Of a stretch of DNA of 64,000 bases, positions 55,763 through 63,312 are shown in pieces (the first letter of the stretch is position 1; each line of letters begins with the position of its first letter). The translations under genes and the position numbers were made by a program. The notes under the pieces were generated by a model. It saw nothing but the letters and a program-made list of their open reading frames with translations. It ran no database searches and was not told where the DNA came from. The stretch comes from Candidatus Bathyarchaeota archaeon. Its GTDB lineage: Archaea; Thermoproteota; Bathyarchaeia; 40CM-2-53-6. The stretch is from NCBI GenBank assembly GCA_005888735.1, contig VBBN01000028.1, positions 62,001 through 126,000 on the forward strand, in the 5' to 3' direction.

Positions 55763-57199
55763 GTGAGGCCTCCAGACCGGGAAGTAGGCTTCACAGAGAA
55801 GCTGATCTGGACCGCGTTAGCACTAGTCGTCTATCTGATAATGTCCGAGACGCCTATCTTCGGAATCCCTAGACCCACTGGCTCCCAGACAGGCTTGAGC
55901 GACCCGTTTGGGCCCCTACGCGTCATATTCGCCAGCCAACGAGGAACACTCGTCGAGCTAGGAATCGGACCAATCGTCACAGCCGGGCTCATACTCCAAG
56001 TCCTATCAGGCTCGAAAATGGTCAACGTCGACTTCACAAACCCGGACGACCGCTCGCTCTTCACCGGCGCCAGCAAGGTCCTCAGCGTCTTCATGACAAT
56101 ATTCGAGGGCTTAGCCTTCCTCATCGGAGGAGCTTACACCCGCAACGGAGTCGCACCAACACTCCAGGGAGAATTTCTAATCATAGTCCAACTAGTCATC
56201 GCCGGCATAGTCATCATACTACTAGACGAAATGCTCCAGAAGAAATGGGGCTTCGGAAGCGGCATCAGCCTCTTCATAGCCGCAGGCGTCGCCCAGAGCA
56301 TCATCTGGGACAGCATCGGACCAATAAGCCCCGTCACAGACCACAAGTACCTAGGCGCCATCCTCGCCTTCTTCCAGTCAATCCTAGCACCAGGCTTCAA
56401 CGTCGCAAGCTACACCTCCTGGGAGGGAGCTCTCTACCGAGGCGGCAACCTGCCAGACATGCTAGGCTTCCTCACAACAATCCTCGTCTTCGCCATCGTC
56501 ATCTACCTCAACGGGCTACGCGTAGAAATCCCAGTCTCATATGCCCGCTACCGAGGCTACCGCGGCCAATTCCCGATCAAGCTCTTCTACGTCAGCAACA
56601 TACCAGTCATCTTCGCAGCAGCCCTCTTCGGAAACATCTACTTCATCGGCCAGCTCGTCTTCAACCGGTACAACGCCCAATGCAGCAACTTCTGGCTAGG
56701 ACTAGTACCCGGCTGCTTCACCCAGTCACAAAGCGGAAGCGGTCAACTAGTACCAACCCAGGGCCTAGCATACTACACTTTCGCCCCGCACCAGCTCGGA
56801 GGCTTCAGCAGCGTCCTGTCAGACCCTTTGAGAGCAGGAATCTACGCGGGAATATTCGTCCTAGCCTGCGTCTTCTTCGCCGTCACATGGGTCGAAGTAG
56901 GAGGAATGGACTCCAAAACAGTAGCCAAACAACTAATCGACTCCGGAATGCAAGTAGAAGGCTTCAGAAGATCCGGCGTCCCCATACGCCAAATCCTCGA
57001 CCGTTACATACCAACAGTAACCATACTTGGCGGAATCATAATCGGTCTCATCGCCGCTAGCGCAGACTTCCTTGGCGCCTTTGGCACCGGAACCGGCATC
57101 CTCCTAACAGTCGGCATCATCGAGCAATACTATCAGATACTAGTCAAGGAGAGAATCACCGAGATATACCCGGGCGTCAAGTCCGTGCTCGGACAGTGA
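55763..57199 (+). CDS. secY: Preprotein translocase subunit SecY
   Basis: 478 aa, ten membrane helices. Lead EVGFTEKLIWTALALVVYLIMSETPIFGIP; plug region near SDPFGPLRVIFASQRGTLVELGIGPIVTAG; later ISLFIAAGVAQSIIW and the cytosolic loop ARYRGYRGQFPIKLFYVSNIPVIFAAALFGN. It forms the protein-conducting channel with SecE and Sec61-beta, which must export the many signal-peptide proteins of this window. Confidence 0.95.
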   Translation: MRPPDREVGFTEKLIWTALALVVYLIMSETPIFGIPRPTGSQTGLSDPFGPLRVIFASQRGTLVELGIGPIVTAGLILQVLSGSKMVNVDFTNPDDRSLFTGASKVLSVFMTIFEGLAFLIGGAYTRNGVAPTLQGEFLIIVQLVIAGIVIILLDEMLQKKWGFGSGISLFIAAGVAQSIIWDSIGPISPVTDHKYLGAILAFFQSILAPGFNVASYTSWEGALYRGGNLPDMLGFLTTILVFAIVIYLNGLRVEIPVSYARYRGYRGQFPIKLFYVSNIPVIFAAALFGNIYFIGQLVFNRYNAQCSNFWLGLVPGCFTQSQSGSGQLVPTQGLAYYTFAPHQLGGFSSVLSDPLRAGIYAGIFVLACVFFAVTWVEVGGMDSKTVAKQLIDSGMQVEGFRRSGVPIRQILDRYIPTVTILGGIIIGLIAASADFLGAFGTGTGILLTVGIIEQYYQILVKERITEIYPGVKSVLGQ

Positions 57200-57206
57200 C
57201 ACGGCC

Positions 57207-57791
57207 CTGCCCGCCAAGGTAATAGTCGCAGGGATACCAGGGGTAGGCAAAACCACCGTTCTCCAAGAACTCGAAACCATCAGCAGCGAGAAACACATCC
57301 CGGTAAAAGTCGTCAACTTCGGCGACATCATGAACCGGATTTTCAAAAAGAGGGGAATAGACCTCCACCGAGACCACATGCGCAAGCAAGATCTAGACCT
57401 ACAAACCCGAATCCAACAACAAGCCGCCCGAACCATATCAAGGATGAGAGGAAACAACGGCCTAGTAGTCGACACACACATGTTCGTCAGAACAGTCGAC
57501 GGGCTCTGGCCCGGAACCCCCAAAAGAGTACTAGACGCGCTCCAACCAGACCTAATTGTCCTCATCGAAGCCACACCTGAACAGGTCGCCAAGAGACGAA
57601 GCCAAGACGCCGGCCGCGAACGCGAAGCCCACGAAGTCAACAACGTCCAAGCGGACCTCGAATGGTCCAGATACATGGCCAGCGCCAACGCCGTCATAGC
57701 AGGCATCCCAATTCAAATAGTCAACAACGAGGAGGGCCAACAGCACCAGACTGCAGAGGACCTGCTGAAGATAATACAAAAGCTGAGATAA
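57207..57791 (+). CDS. adkA: Archaeal adenylate kinase
   Basis: The tracked start 57330 cuts off the P-loop. The frame is open upstream and reads PAKVIVAGIPGVGKTTVLQELE; the only plausible start is CTG 57207, just after the secY stop, giving 194 aa, the normal AdkA length. Walker A GIPGVGKTT, NMP region VNFGDIMNRIFKKRGIDLHRDHMRK, VVDTHMFVRTVDGLWPGTP and the LID region RRSQDAGREREAH. It interconverts AMP, ADP and ATP. Confidence 0.88.
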   Translation: MPAKVIVAGIPGVGKTTVLQELETISSEKHIPVKVVNFGDIMNRIFKKRGIDLHRDHMRKQDLDLQTRIQQQAARTISRMRGNNGLVVDTHMFVRTVDGLWPGTPKRVLDALQPDLIVLIEATPEQVAKRRSQDAGREREAHEVNNVQADLEWSRYMASANAVIAGIPIQIVNNEEGQQHQTAEDLLKIIQKLR

Positions 57792-57795
57792 ACCA

Positions 57796-58374
57796 TTGTC
57801 GTTCATCGACGATATCATAATCTTCCTAGCTACACCGTTCCGGGTCGCCTGCCCGCAGGCCGCCACCGGCCATCCCTGTACACCCGCGTCCACTCTGATC
57901 ATAATCGGGGCGGCAATCCTGCTCGCTCTCTTGACGAACAGCGCGAACAGGTTCCTAGTGGACTACAAGATGGTCGCAAACTCTCGAAAGGAGTACATGG
58001 CCTGGACAAAATCGGTAAACAAGGCGCGAAAAGAGAAAGATGAGAAGACACTAGACAAGCTAATGAAGAAACAGTCCGCGATGGTAAAAATGAGTTCGAG
58101 AGCGAGCTTTGAACAGATGAAAACAACACTCATAACATTCGCTCCCCTCCTGTTGCTCTACTATTCGCTCTTGAGCGTCTTCGGGGGAGCCCCGGTCGGC
58201 TACTCACCCATCGCCATCCCTGGAGCTACCGTTGAACCGACAGCAGGCTTCAGCTCAGGCATAGCAGTCTTCAGCCTCGTCTACTGGTACTTTCTCTGCT
58301 CCTTCGCCATCAGCATACCTATATCCCGGCTTTTCGGCGTCCAAACCTACTCGCTAACAGGGACCCAACAATGA
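57796..58374 (+). CDS. DUF106 (EMC3/TMCO1-type) membrane insertase-like protein
   Basis: 192 aa from TTG. Three membrane helices, with a coiled segment (YKMVANSRKEYMAWTKSVNKARKEKDEKTLDKLMKKQSAMVKM) between the first and second: the archaeal YidC-like layout in which this loop touches the ribosome. KTTLITFAPLLLLYYSLLSVFGGAPVGYSPIAIPG follows. Its place between adk and L34e is conserved in archaea. Membrane protein insertion is the inferred role. Confidence 0.85.
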   Translation: MSFIDDIIIFLATPFRVACPQAATGHPCTPASTLIIIGAAILLALLTNSANRFLVDYKMVANSRKEYMAWTKSVNKARKEKDEKTLDKLMKKQSAMVKMSSRASFEQMKTTLITFAPLLLLYYSLLSVFGGAPVGYSPIAIPGATVEPTAGFSSGIAVFSLVYWYFLCSFAISIPISRLFGVQTYSLTGTQQ

Positions 58375-58640
58375 CAAAACCGTCACAGAGAGGACACAGA
58401 AGACGACACGTGAAAGTGAGACTTCCATCAGGAAAGAGAACCCTCCATTTTCAACCACGCGCTCACTCTAGGCCAACATGCTCAAGATGTGGAGCCCAGC
58501 TTCACGGAGTCATCTCAAAGCGTGCAGGACTCCCGGCAAGCAGCAGGAGGCCCACAAGACCCTACGCAGGGGTCCTCTGTGGAAACTGTCTCACCTCTGA
58601 GATCAGACAACTCGTCCGCTCTGCCAGCACAAGTAAATGA
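58371..58640 (+). CDS. rpl34e: Ribosomal protein L34e
   Basis: 89 aa, 4-bp overlap with the previous gene. HRRRHVKVRLPSGKRTLHF, then zinc CSRCGAQLHG, the family RRPTRPYAGVLCGNCL. L34e is present in many, not all, archaea, so its presence is informative for placement. Confidence 0.9.
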   Translation: MTKPSQRGHRRRHVKVRLPSGKRTLHFQPRAHSRPTCSRCGAQLHGVISKRAGLPASSRRPTRPYAGVLCGNCLTSEIRQLVRSASTSK

Positions 58641-59191
58641 TCATAACCGTCAGCGGGCCACACGGAACTGGAAAGTCCACCTACGCGGCCAAGCTGGCCA
58701 GCGCACTTGGCCTTCGTCACGTATCAGCAGGACAGCTCTTTCGTAAACTAGCCAAAGAAAAAGGCTACTCACTAGAACAATTCGGACAATTAGCAGCGGA
58801 AGACCCTGCCATCGACCGTGTCGTCGACGAAGAGACAATGAAGGAGGCAGAGAAAGGAGACCTCGTAATTGATGGACAACTCACCGGATGGGTCCTCAGA
58901 GAAGTTGCAGACCTACGGATCTATCTGACTGCCCCCGAAAACATCCGATTCGAGAGAATCGCCGAAAGAGATCGGATGGGCATTGAAGAAGCGAGAAAAC
59001 TGACTCTACAGCGAGAGAAGGTTCAGAACGAGCGGTACAAGAAACACTACGGGCTAAGACTAGAAGACCGAACCATTTACCACATTATACTGGACACGAG
59101 TTTTCTGCCTCAAGCAGACACCGAGAAGGTGCTTCTAACCCTAGCCATCTCCGTGAGAGACAACAAGGCGCGTAGAACAAAGAAGGCTTAA
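58637..59191 (+). CDS. cmk: Cytidylate kinase, archaeal type
   Basis: 184 aa. P-loop ITVSGPHGTGKSTYAAKLASALGLRHVSAGQLFRKLAKEKG, VVDEETMKEAEKGDLVIDGQLTGWVL, and the LID region LTAPENIRFERIAERDRMGIEEARKLTLQREKVQNERYKKHYGL. It phosphorylates CMP and dCMP. Overlaps rpl34e by 4 bp, so the two are co-translated. Confidence 0.92.
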   Translation: MIITVSGPHGTGKSTYAAKLASALGLRHVSAGQLFRKLAKEKGYSLEQFGQLAAEDPAIDRVVDEETMKEAEKGDLVIDGQLTGWVLREVADLRIYLTAPENIRFERIAERDRMGIEEARKLTLQREKVQNERYKKHYGLRLEDRTIYHIILDTSFLPQADTEKVLLTLAISVRDNKARRTKKA

Positions 59192-59238
59192 ATGAGAACT
59201 TCCTCGCCCGCACGTCCCGCTTTAAGGTAGAACGGTCC

Positions 59239-59538
59239 ATGCCAAGCATAGAAGTAGGAAGAATCTGCGTCAAGCTCTTCGGCCGCGAGGCAGGCAGAAA
59301 ATGTGTCATTGTCGACGTGGTCGACAAGAACTTCGTTTTGATAACAGGACCCAAAAAGATTAGCGGAATCAAGAGGCGCAGAACCAATGTCAAACACTTG
59401 GAGCCAACAGACGAAAGCATCGACATAAAGAAGGGTGCCTCCGACGAGGACGTTGTCAAGATTGCGGAAAAGGCGAAGAAAGCCAGTTTTCTGAAGGAAA
59501 TCGTTACGCCCAAGCAGATCACGGTCGCAGCCTCCTAA
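59239..59538 (+). CDS. rpl14e: Ribosomal protein L14e
   Basis: 99 aa. MPSIEVGRICVKLFGREAGRKCVIVDVVDKNFVLITGPKKISGIKRRRTNVKHLEPT covers the KOW-type fold of L14e; a helical tail follows. TATA-like GGCTTAAATG (59186) and CGCTTTAAGG (59218) lie in the 47-bp gap. Confidence 0.93.
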   Translation: MPSIEVGRICVKLFGREAGRKCVIVDVVDKNFVLITGPKKISGIKRRRTNVKHLEPTDESIDIKKGASDEDVVKIAEKAKKASFLKEIVTPKQITVAAS

Positions 59539-59587
59539 CCAGGCAAACAATCTCTTCCGGAAGAAGAGGCCGCCCCGGCCTAGCCCA

Positions 59588-59597
59588 CGTTTAAAGA
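59588..59597 (+). promoter_or_regulatory. TATA-box candidate CGTTTAAAGA
   Basis: Lies 32 bp before the GTG of cbf5; a transcript starting about 25 bp downstream would be nearly leaderless. Matches the CGTTTAA ahead of L15. Confidence 0.45.
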
Positions 59598-59628
59598 CAA
59601 CAAGACTCTGCTTTCACGTGATATCAAA

Positions 59629-60662
59629 GTGTCTCAAACGCCCTCATGGGAAAGAACGCGAAAGGAGCAAGTCAAGATCGAGGAAGAAACAGACCCGTCC
59701 TACGGCTGCCTGCCTGAGAAACGAACACTGGACCAACACATCAGGTTCGGACTGATCAACTTGGACAAACCCTCGGGCCCGTCCAGCCACGAGGTCGTCG
59801 CGTGGGTGAAACGACTGCTGCGATTGAAGCATGCCGGCCACGGTGGAACTCTAGAGGCCGAAACCTGGGCCGGAGCAATCCAATGGTTACCGGCGTGCTA
59901 CCCCTCGCCCTAGAAGATGCCACGAAAACAATCCAAGCCTTCCTCATAACCGGAAAAGAGTACGTCTGCCTTATGACACTTCACGGCGACGTCGACAGTA
60001 AACAACTCCTTAGGACATTGGAGGAGTTTGTCGATGACATCTACCAGAAGCCTCCAGTGAGGGCCGCAGTCAAACGCGAAGTAAGAAAGCGACGGATTTA
60101 CTCGATAAAAGACATCGAGGTCGACGGGCGCCAGGTCCTATTCCGCGTCAGCTGCCAAGCGGGCACATACATACGTAAGCTGGTCTACGATGCGGGGGAG
60201 GTTTTGCAGGTCGGAGCACACATGCGAGAACTCCGACGAGTCCGTGCCGGCTCGTTCACCGAGGACACAATCTCCACCCTGTACGACGTGCTCAAACTGT
60301 CTCAATCCTCGGGAGCAGACCGTGAAGAGCTAGCACGCCGAATAATCGTTCCGATGGAAGCAGCATTCCGGCACATTTCCAAGATTTACATTCGAGACAG
60401 TGCCGTCAGCGCAGTATGCCATGGAGCCGACCTAGCAGTGCCAGGAGTGGTTAGGCTCACTGAGGGCATACGACAAAACTCCGCCGTCGCACTTTTCACG
60501 CTGAAAGGAGAACTTGTCGCCTTGTCCAAGGCCCTTATGAGCACGGAACAGGTTCTGGAAGCGGAGAAGGGTCTGGCCGCGAAAACCCTCAGAGTCGTTA
60601 TGCCCCCGGAGGTCTACCCCAGGATGTGGAAGACGAAGGAAAGAGCCTTGATGCTAACATAG
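59629..60662 (+). CDS. cbf5: rRNA pseudouridine synthase Cbf5, intron-containing gene
   Basis: The coding sequence joins 59629-59854 and 59878-60662 (336 aa). The track shows two overlapping ORFs, but exon 1 ends [10 protein letters not shown] and exon 2 resumes with the rest of the catalytic motif; splicing the 23-nt intron gives [15 protein letters not shown] with the catalytic Asp restored. Other features: [21 protein letters not shown], the TruB core [28 protein letters not shown] and a PUA domain. Cbf5 modifies rRNA in the H/ACA RNP with Nop10, Gar1 and L7Ae. The GTG start follows a TATA element by 32 bp. Confidence 0.92.
59855..59877 (+). other. 23-nt BHB intron in cbf5
   Basis: Outer helix TGGA:TCCA, central 4-bp helix CTCT:GGAG, 3-nt bulges AGA and CAA, inner helix GGCC:GGCC. 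Cutting AG/A and CA/A removes exactly these bases and leaves CTA GAT CCA. Introns at cbf5 are known from some Crenarchaeota. Confidence 0.85.
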
Positions 60663-60698
60663 GGCTGGCTGTTTCTGAGCGAGAATGAGGTTTCGTTC

Positions 60699-60815
60699 AT
60701 GTGCAACTGCGGAGAGGAAATTGTCGTAAGAGTGGATCCGGACGCTGAGAACGAGGTTACCTGTCAGAAATGCGGGCAACAATATCGGTTCTACGGGAGA
60801 AGTGTTCTGCGCTAG
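60699..60815 (+). CDS. Tiny zinc-ribbon protein (38 aa)
   Basis: Below the ORF-track limit. MCNCGEEIVVRVDPDAENEV followed by TCQKCGQQYRFYGRSVL: two CxC/CxxC knuckles as in a zinc ribbon. An in-frame CTG at 60675 would add eight residues. It follows cbf5 by 36 bp on the same strand and is convergent with the S2P gene. Its role is unknown. Confidence 0.55.
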   Translation: MCNCGEEIVVRVDPDAENEVTCQKCGQQYRFYGRSVLR

Positions 60816-60824
60816 AAGCGTGAG

Positions 60825-61718
60825 CTAGATAAGTTGGAAGAAGAGAATGGCCAAGGTTGCAACCCATAGGGGAACTGAAACGGCCGCCCAGATTCGCTTG
60901 TCCCAGCTCATGACTTTCTGTCCGTCGAGAATGAAAATTGGCAGCATGTTGAATGCTCCTAGCCAGATGTTGAGAGCAACTCCAGACTGCAGGAACCTGA
61001 ATTGCTGGCAGTTAAGACAAGCCGCGGGGATCGTGAGGTCGTGGACTCCAAGAGTCGTCGCAACGAGAAGTGTCACGCCAAAGATGGTGGCGACAATGAC
61101 GTTGACAATAGGCCCGGCGAGCGAGACTAGTCCATTGGACTTTCGGTCGATTCCCTCTCCGAAGTATCCGGCCCGTGAGGCAATGTACACAGCGCCCGGC
61201 GCGGCGAATATGAACCTCCCTGAGCTGACAAAGGCAAAGAGGAGCGCCATTACTGCACCATAAGTCCAGAGTTTGAATTCGGCCAAGCATCCATATCTTT
61301 CCGCGGCGAACTTGTGAGCCAGCTCGTGTCCCAAGAACCCCGTTCCCACCACAATAAGCATCAGCAAGAAAATCTCGAGCGACTGGATGAGGGTTACCGA
61401 TTCGAAGAACCGGAGGGAGAAACTGATGCCTAGAACAAGCAGCGCGGTAAGCAGGGCTGCTAGCTCTCGAACGGGGATTTTCGCGAGCCGATGAGTCTTC
61501 AAAAGCCGAATTGTTCCAGCAGCACGTGGCCTGTCAACACGGATAATGGGTCTTGGCGCTCTGGCCTGGTCGATGTTTGGGCATTCGTGATTCTCTGGAA
61601 GTCTATGATAGACACAGTGAACACTTCCGCAGTAGCGGCATATGTACGGAATGAACTCTTCCGCACCGCAGACTGCGCATCGTTCCATAGGCAGCCTAAC
61701 GAATGGGGGGTTGGCCAC
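60825..61718 (-). CDS. AN1-type zinc finger fused to an M50 (site-2) protease
   Basis: 297 aa; residue 11 (MERCAVCGAEEF, 61688) may be the true start. N-terminal zinc finger of AN1 type: CAVCGAEEFIPYICRYCGSVHCVYHRLPENHECP. After a linker come six membrane helices with the M50 zinc motif GHELAHKF (HExxH) and the third ligand in FILDGQKVMSW. It should cleave within the membrane; the zinc finger could recruit substrate or partner proteins. Convergent with the tiny zinc-ribbon gene. Confidence 0.85.
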   Translation of the reverse strand: MANPPFVRLPMERCAVCGAEEFIPYICRYCGSVHCVYHRLPENHECPNIDQARAPRPIIRVDRPRAAGTIRLLKTHRLAKIPVRELAALLTALLVLGISFSLRFFESVTLIQSLEIFLLMLIVVGTGFLGHELAHKFAAERYGCLAEFKLWTYGAVMALLFAFVSSGRFIFAAPGAVYIASRAGYFGEGIDRKSNGLVSLAGPIVNVIVATIFGVTLLVATTLGVHDLTIPAACLNCQQFRFLQSGVALNIWLGAFNMLPIFILDGQKVMSWDKRIWAAVSVPLWVATLAILFFQLI

Positions 61719-62216
61719 TTAAAATCGTGCCCTTTGTCGGATTGGTGAAGCCTGAGAATCGTTACGCGCCATCCCGTTCACGGGTAACGACAGAGTTAGA
61801 ACAATTTTCGACGCCTAAGTGTGTCACGAGTGGCGTCCCCCGGGAACGGACACTTGCCATTCGCCCGTCAAGGGCTTGGCTGGTCCGCACCCACCGCCAC
61901 TCTCGTTCTCATCTCTTCTCAAGTCACCTTCCCCGCTCGGGCCTAATTACTTGAGACGCAGTTACTCGAATGACGTTCTCAAGGAGAGGAAACACGCACG
62001 ATCATTCATCGAAGACACAAACCAGACCCAAGAAAAACTATCCGTCCGAGGTCCCTCCCGGGAGCAGCTCCGTAATTAGGACTGGAGACCCAAACGTGAT
62101 AGATGAATCGTCGAAGCCGGACAGGCACTTGACCCTAGTGCGGCCGGAGACTCTGGAAGCAACGTATCCGGTAACGTGGTTTTCAATGGGAATATGGAAA
62201 GGAGGTAGGAGGGTTG
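61719..62216. other. About 500 bp with no supported gene
   Basis: Overlapping ORFs here are in-frame chance translations with no domain. The only recognisable item is the start of the tRNA-Ser gene at its right edge. Confidence 0.4.
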
Positions 62217-62266
62217 TGGCGCCGGGAGTGGGATTTGAACCCACGCGGCCCAAGGGGCCACAGGCT

Positions 62267-62282
62267 AACAGTCGCCCTGATT
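62267..62282 (-). other. tRNA-Ser anticodon-loop intron, 16 nt (position 37/38)
   Basis: Canonical site after base 37. Inner helix CAG:CTG and the TTA bulge are visible, but the central helix is not, so the fold is relaxed and the borders may shift by one base. Confidence 0.5.
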
Positions 62283-62290
62283 TTCCAGGC

Positions 62291-62311
62291 TTGGGCCTGC
62301 TTCGTCGCAGA
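62291..62311 (-). other. tRNA-Ser anticodon-stem intron, 21 nt, BHB
   Basis: Inner helix CTGC:GCAG (loop GACGAA), bulge AGT, central 4-bp helix GGGC:GCCC, bulge AAG. Cutting AG/T and AA/G joins CAG to GC and completes the stem CAGGC. The site (29/30) is non-canonical. Confidence 0.72.
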
Positions 62312-62501
62312 CTGCCCGGTACCAGGCTCCGGAATCCCGGCTCGGAGGGATGTCTTCCGACGCACTATTTTCATCTTTGGGAAACAGGTTAGTAATGATT
62401 CGGTTTGTACGGTTGGAGGCTAGGGTCTCGTTCGTAGTTCCCTGTTGAGTCATGAGCCCTCCTTGCCCATTAGGGGCGCCCCCCTCGAGAGTCTCGAGCG
62501 G

Positions 62502-62924
62502 TTAGTGTCTTAGCGTCGGCCTAGAGCGTGCCACTATTTCCCTCGCACTCTCAATTTCGCGGGGGTATTCCTTGCCGCGCCCGGAGATTTTCTTGTCGGC
62601 TCTCCTAGCCTCCAGACTCGACACTACGAAGTTCATCGCCTTGTGAAGGTCGAACTGTTTGCAGCTGAAAATGTCTACGAAGGCATGCCCGTTGTCGGGG
62701 AAGGTGTGAATACTAACGTGGCTTTCAGCTATGATGACAAAGCCGCTGATCCCCCACTCGCCAGGATTGTGCGTGGGCCGGTACACGAAAGTGTATGGAG
62801 GGGTGATTTTGTGCATCCCGATTACGTCCGGAAGTTCGTCTAGGAGGTTGTAGATGTAAGTAAGGTCGGAGAGCTTTCGAGGGTTGCACTCCGACAAATC
62901 AAGAGTCAGATGTGGTCCGAACAT
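62502..62924 (-). CDS. speD: S-adenosylmethionine decarboxylase proenzyme
   Basis: 140 aa, class 1 size. GPHLTLDLSECNPRKLSD, then the self-cleavage site AESHVSIHTFPDNGHAFVDIFSC, in which the Ser of ESH becomes the pyruvoyl group, and HKAMNFVVSSL. It makes decarboxylated SAM for spermidine synthesis or, in some archaea, its close relative decarboxylates arginine; the sequence alone does not exclude that. Divergent from S13 across a 388-bp gap. Confidence 0.9.
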   Translation of the reverse strand: MFGPHLTLDLSECNPRKLSDLTYIYNLLDELPDVIGMHKITPPYTFVYRPTHNPGEWGISGFVIIAESHVSIHTFPDNGHAFVDIFSCKQFDLHKAMNFVVSSLEARRADKKISGRGKEYPREIESAREIVARSRPTLRH

Positions 62925-63312
62925 TTGTAGAGTTTTTTCTCACAGAAATTTTTCGGTGCTACTATGTTTCCACTGTCATTCTCTATTTAAGAATTGTTTA
63001 CACGACAACTAGACGCAGGAGTAATTTTTTCCGGAGAGAAAAAAATCGGCCAGCGGAGAAAAATTTCGTCAGGCGAACTTTTTCACCGCGGAGAAAAAAG
63101 GCGAACACAGCAACAACAAAGCGGAAAGAGAAATTGGCGAAGAATTTTCGCCGGAGAACTTGGCCACGGAGAGTCAGAGATCCTCAAACATCTGCCTGGC
63201 GAGTGGATTTGTCGAGGGACGGTCCCGGAACCGTGCCCAAAAACCGGGCTCCGAGAGTGGAAACGTTAAATTACACACGGTCAACCCACCCGATTATCGC
63301 TGATACCCAGGC
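62925..63312 (+). promoter_or_regulatory. Long structured leader region ahead of S13
   Basis: No gene. The strand is purine-rich, with repeats of CGGAGA-A(n) at 63031, 63053, 63088 and 63152, a hairpin GGCGAA-GAATT-TTCGCC (63136-63152) and a stem ACGGT:ACCGT near 63215. TATA-like ACGTTAAATT lies at 63260. Could hold an attenuator or small RNA. Confidence 0.35.

Larger units (their letters stand above)
62217..62341 (-). tRNA. tRNA-Ser (GGA), two introns
   Basis: Acceptor GCCGGGA (62341-62335) pairs with TCCCGGC, discriminator G, encoded CCA. D arm CCG-GAGCCTGGTAC-CGG, T arm GTGGG-TTCAAAT-CCCAC, and a type II variable arm GGCCC-CTT-GGGCC. Removing a 21-nt intron from the anticodon stem and a 16-nt intron from the loop gives CAGGC-CTGGAAA-GCCTG with anticodon GGA and an 85-nt molecule. 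The discriminator G and the variable arm are as expected for serine. Confidence 0.8.

Noticed and set aside
59802-59913. cbf5 as a frameshifted gene
   Set aside because: The 23-nt insert has a complete BHB fold and its exact removal restores the motif; a simple indel would not.
62260-62275. tRNA-Asn anticodon loop CTGTTAG
   Set aside because: It fits only if the stem is rebuilt with a wobble and leaves the 14-nt variable arm and the first insert unexplained; the Ser(GGA) reading accounts for everything.
61719-62423. Several overlapping plus-strand ORFs
   Set aside because: No domain, no ribosome site, and they run through the tRNA-Ser gene.
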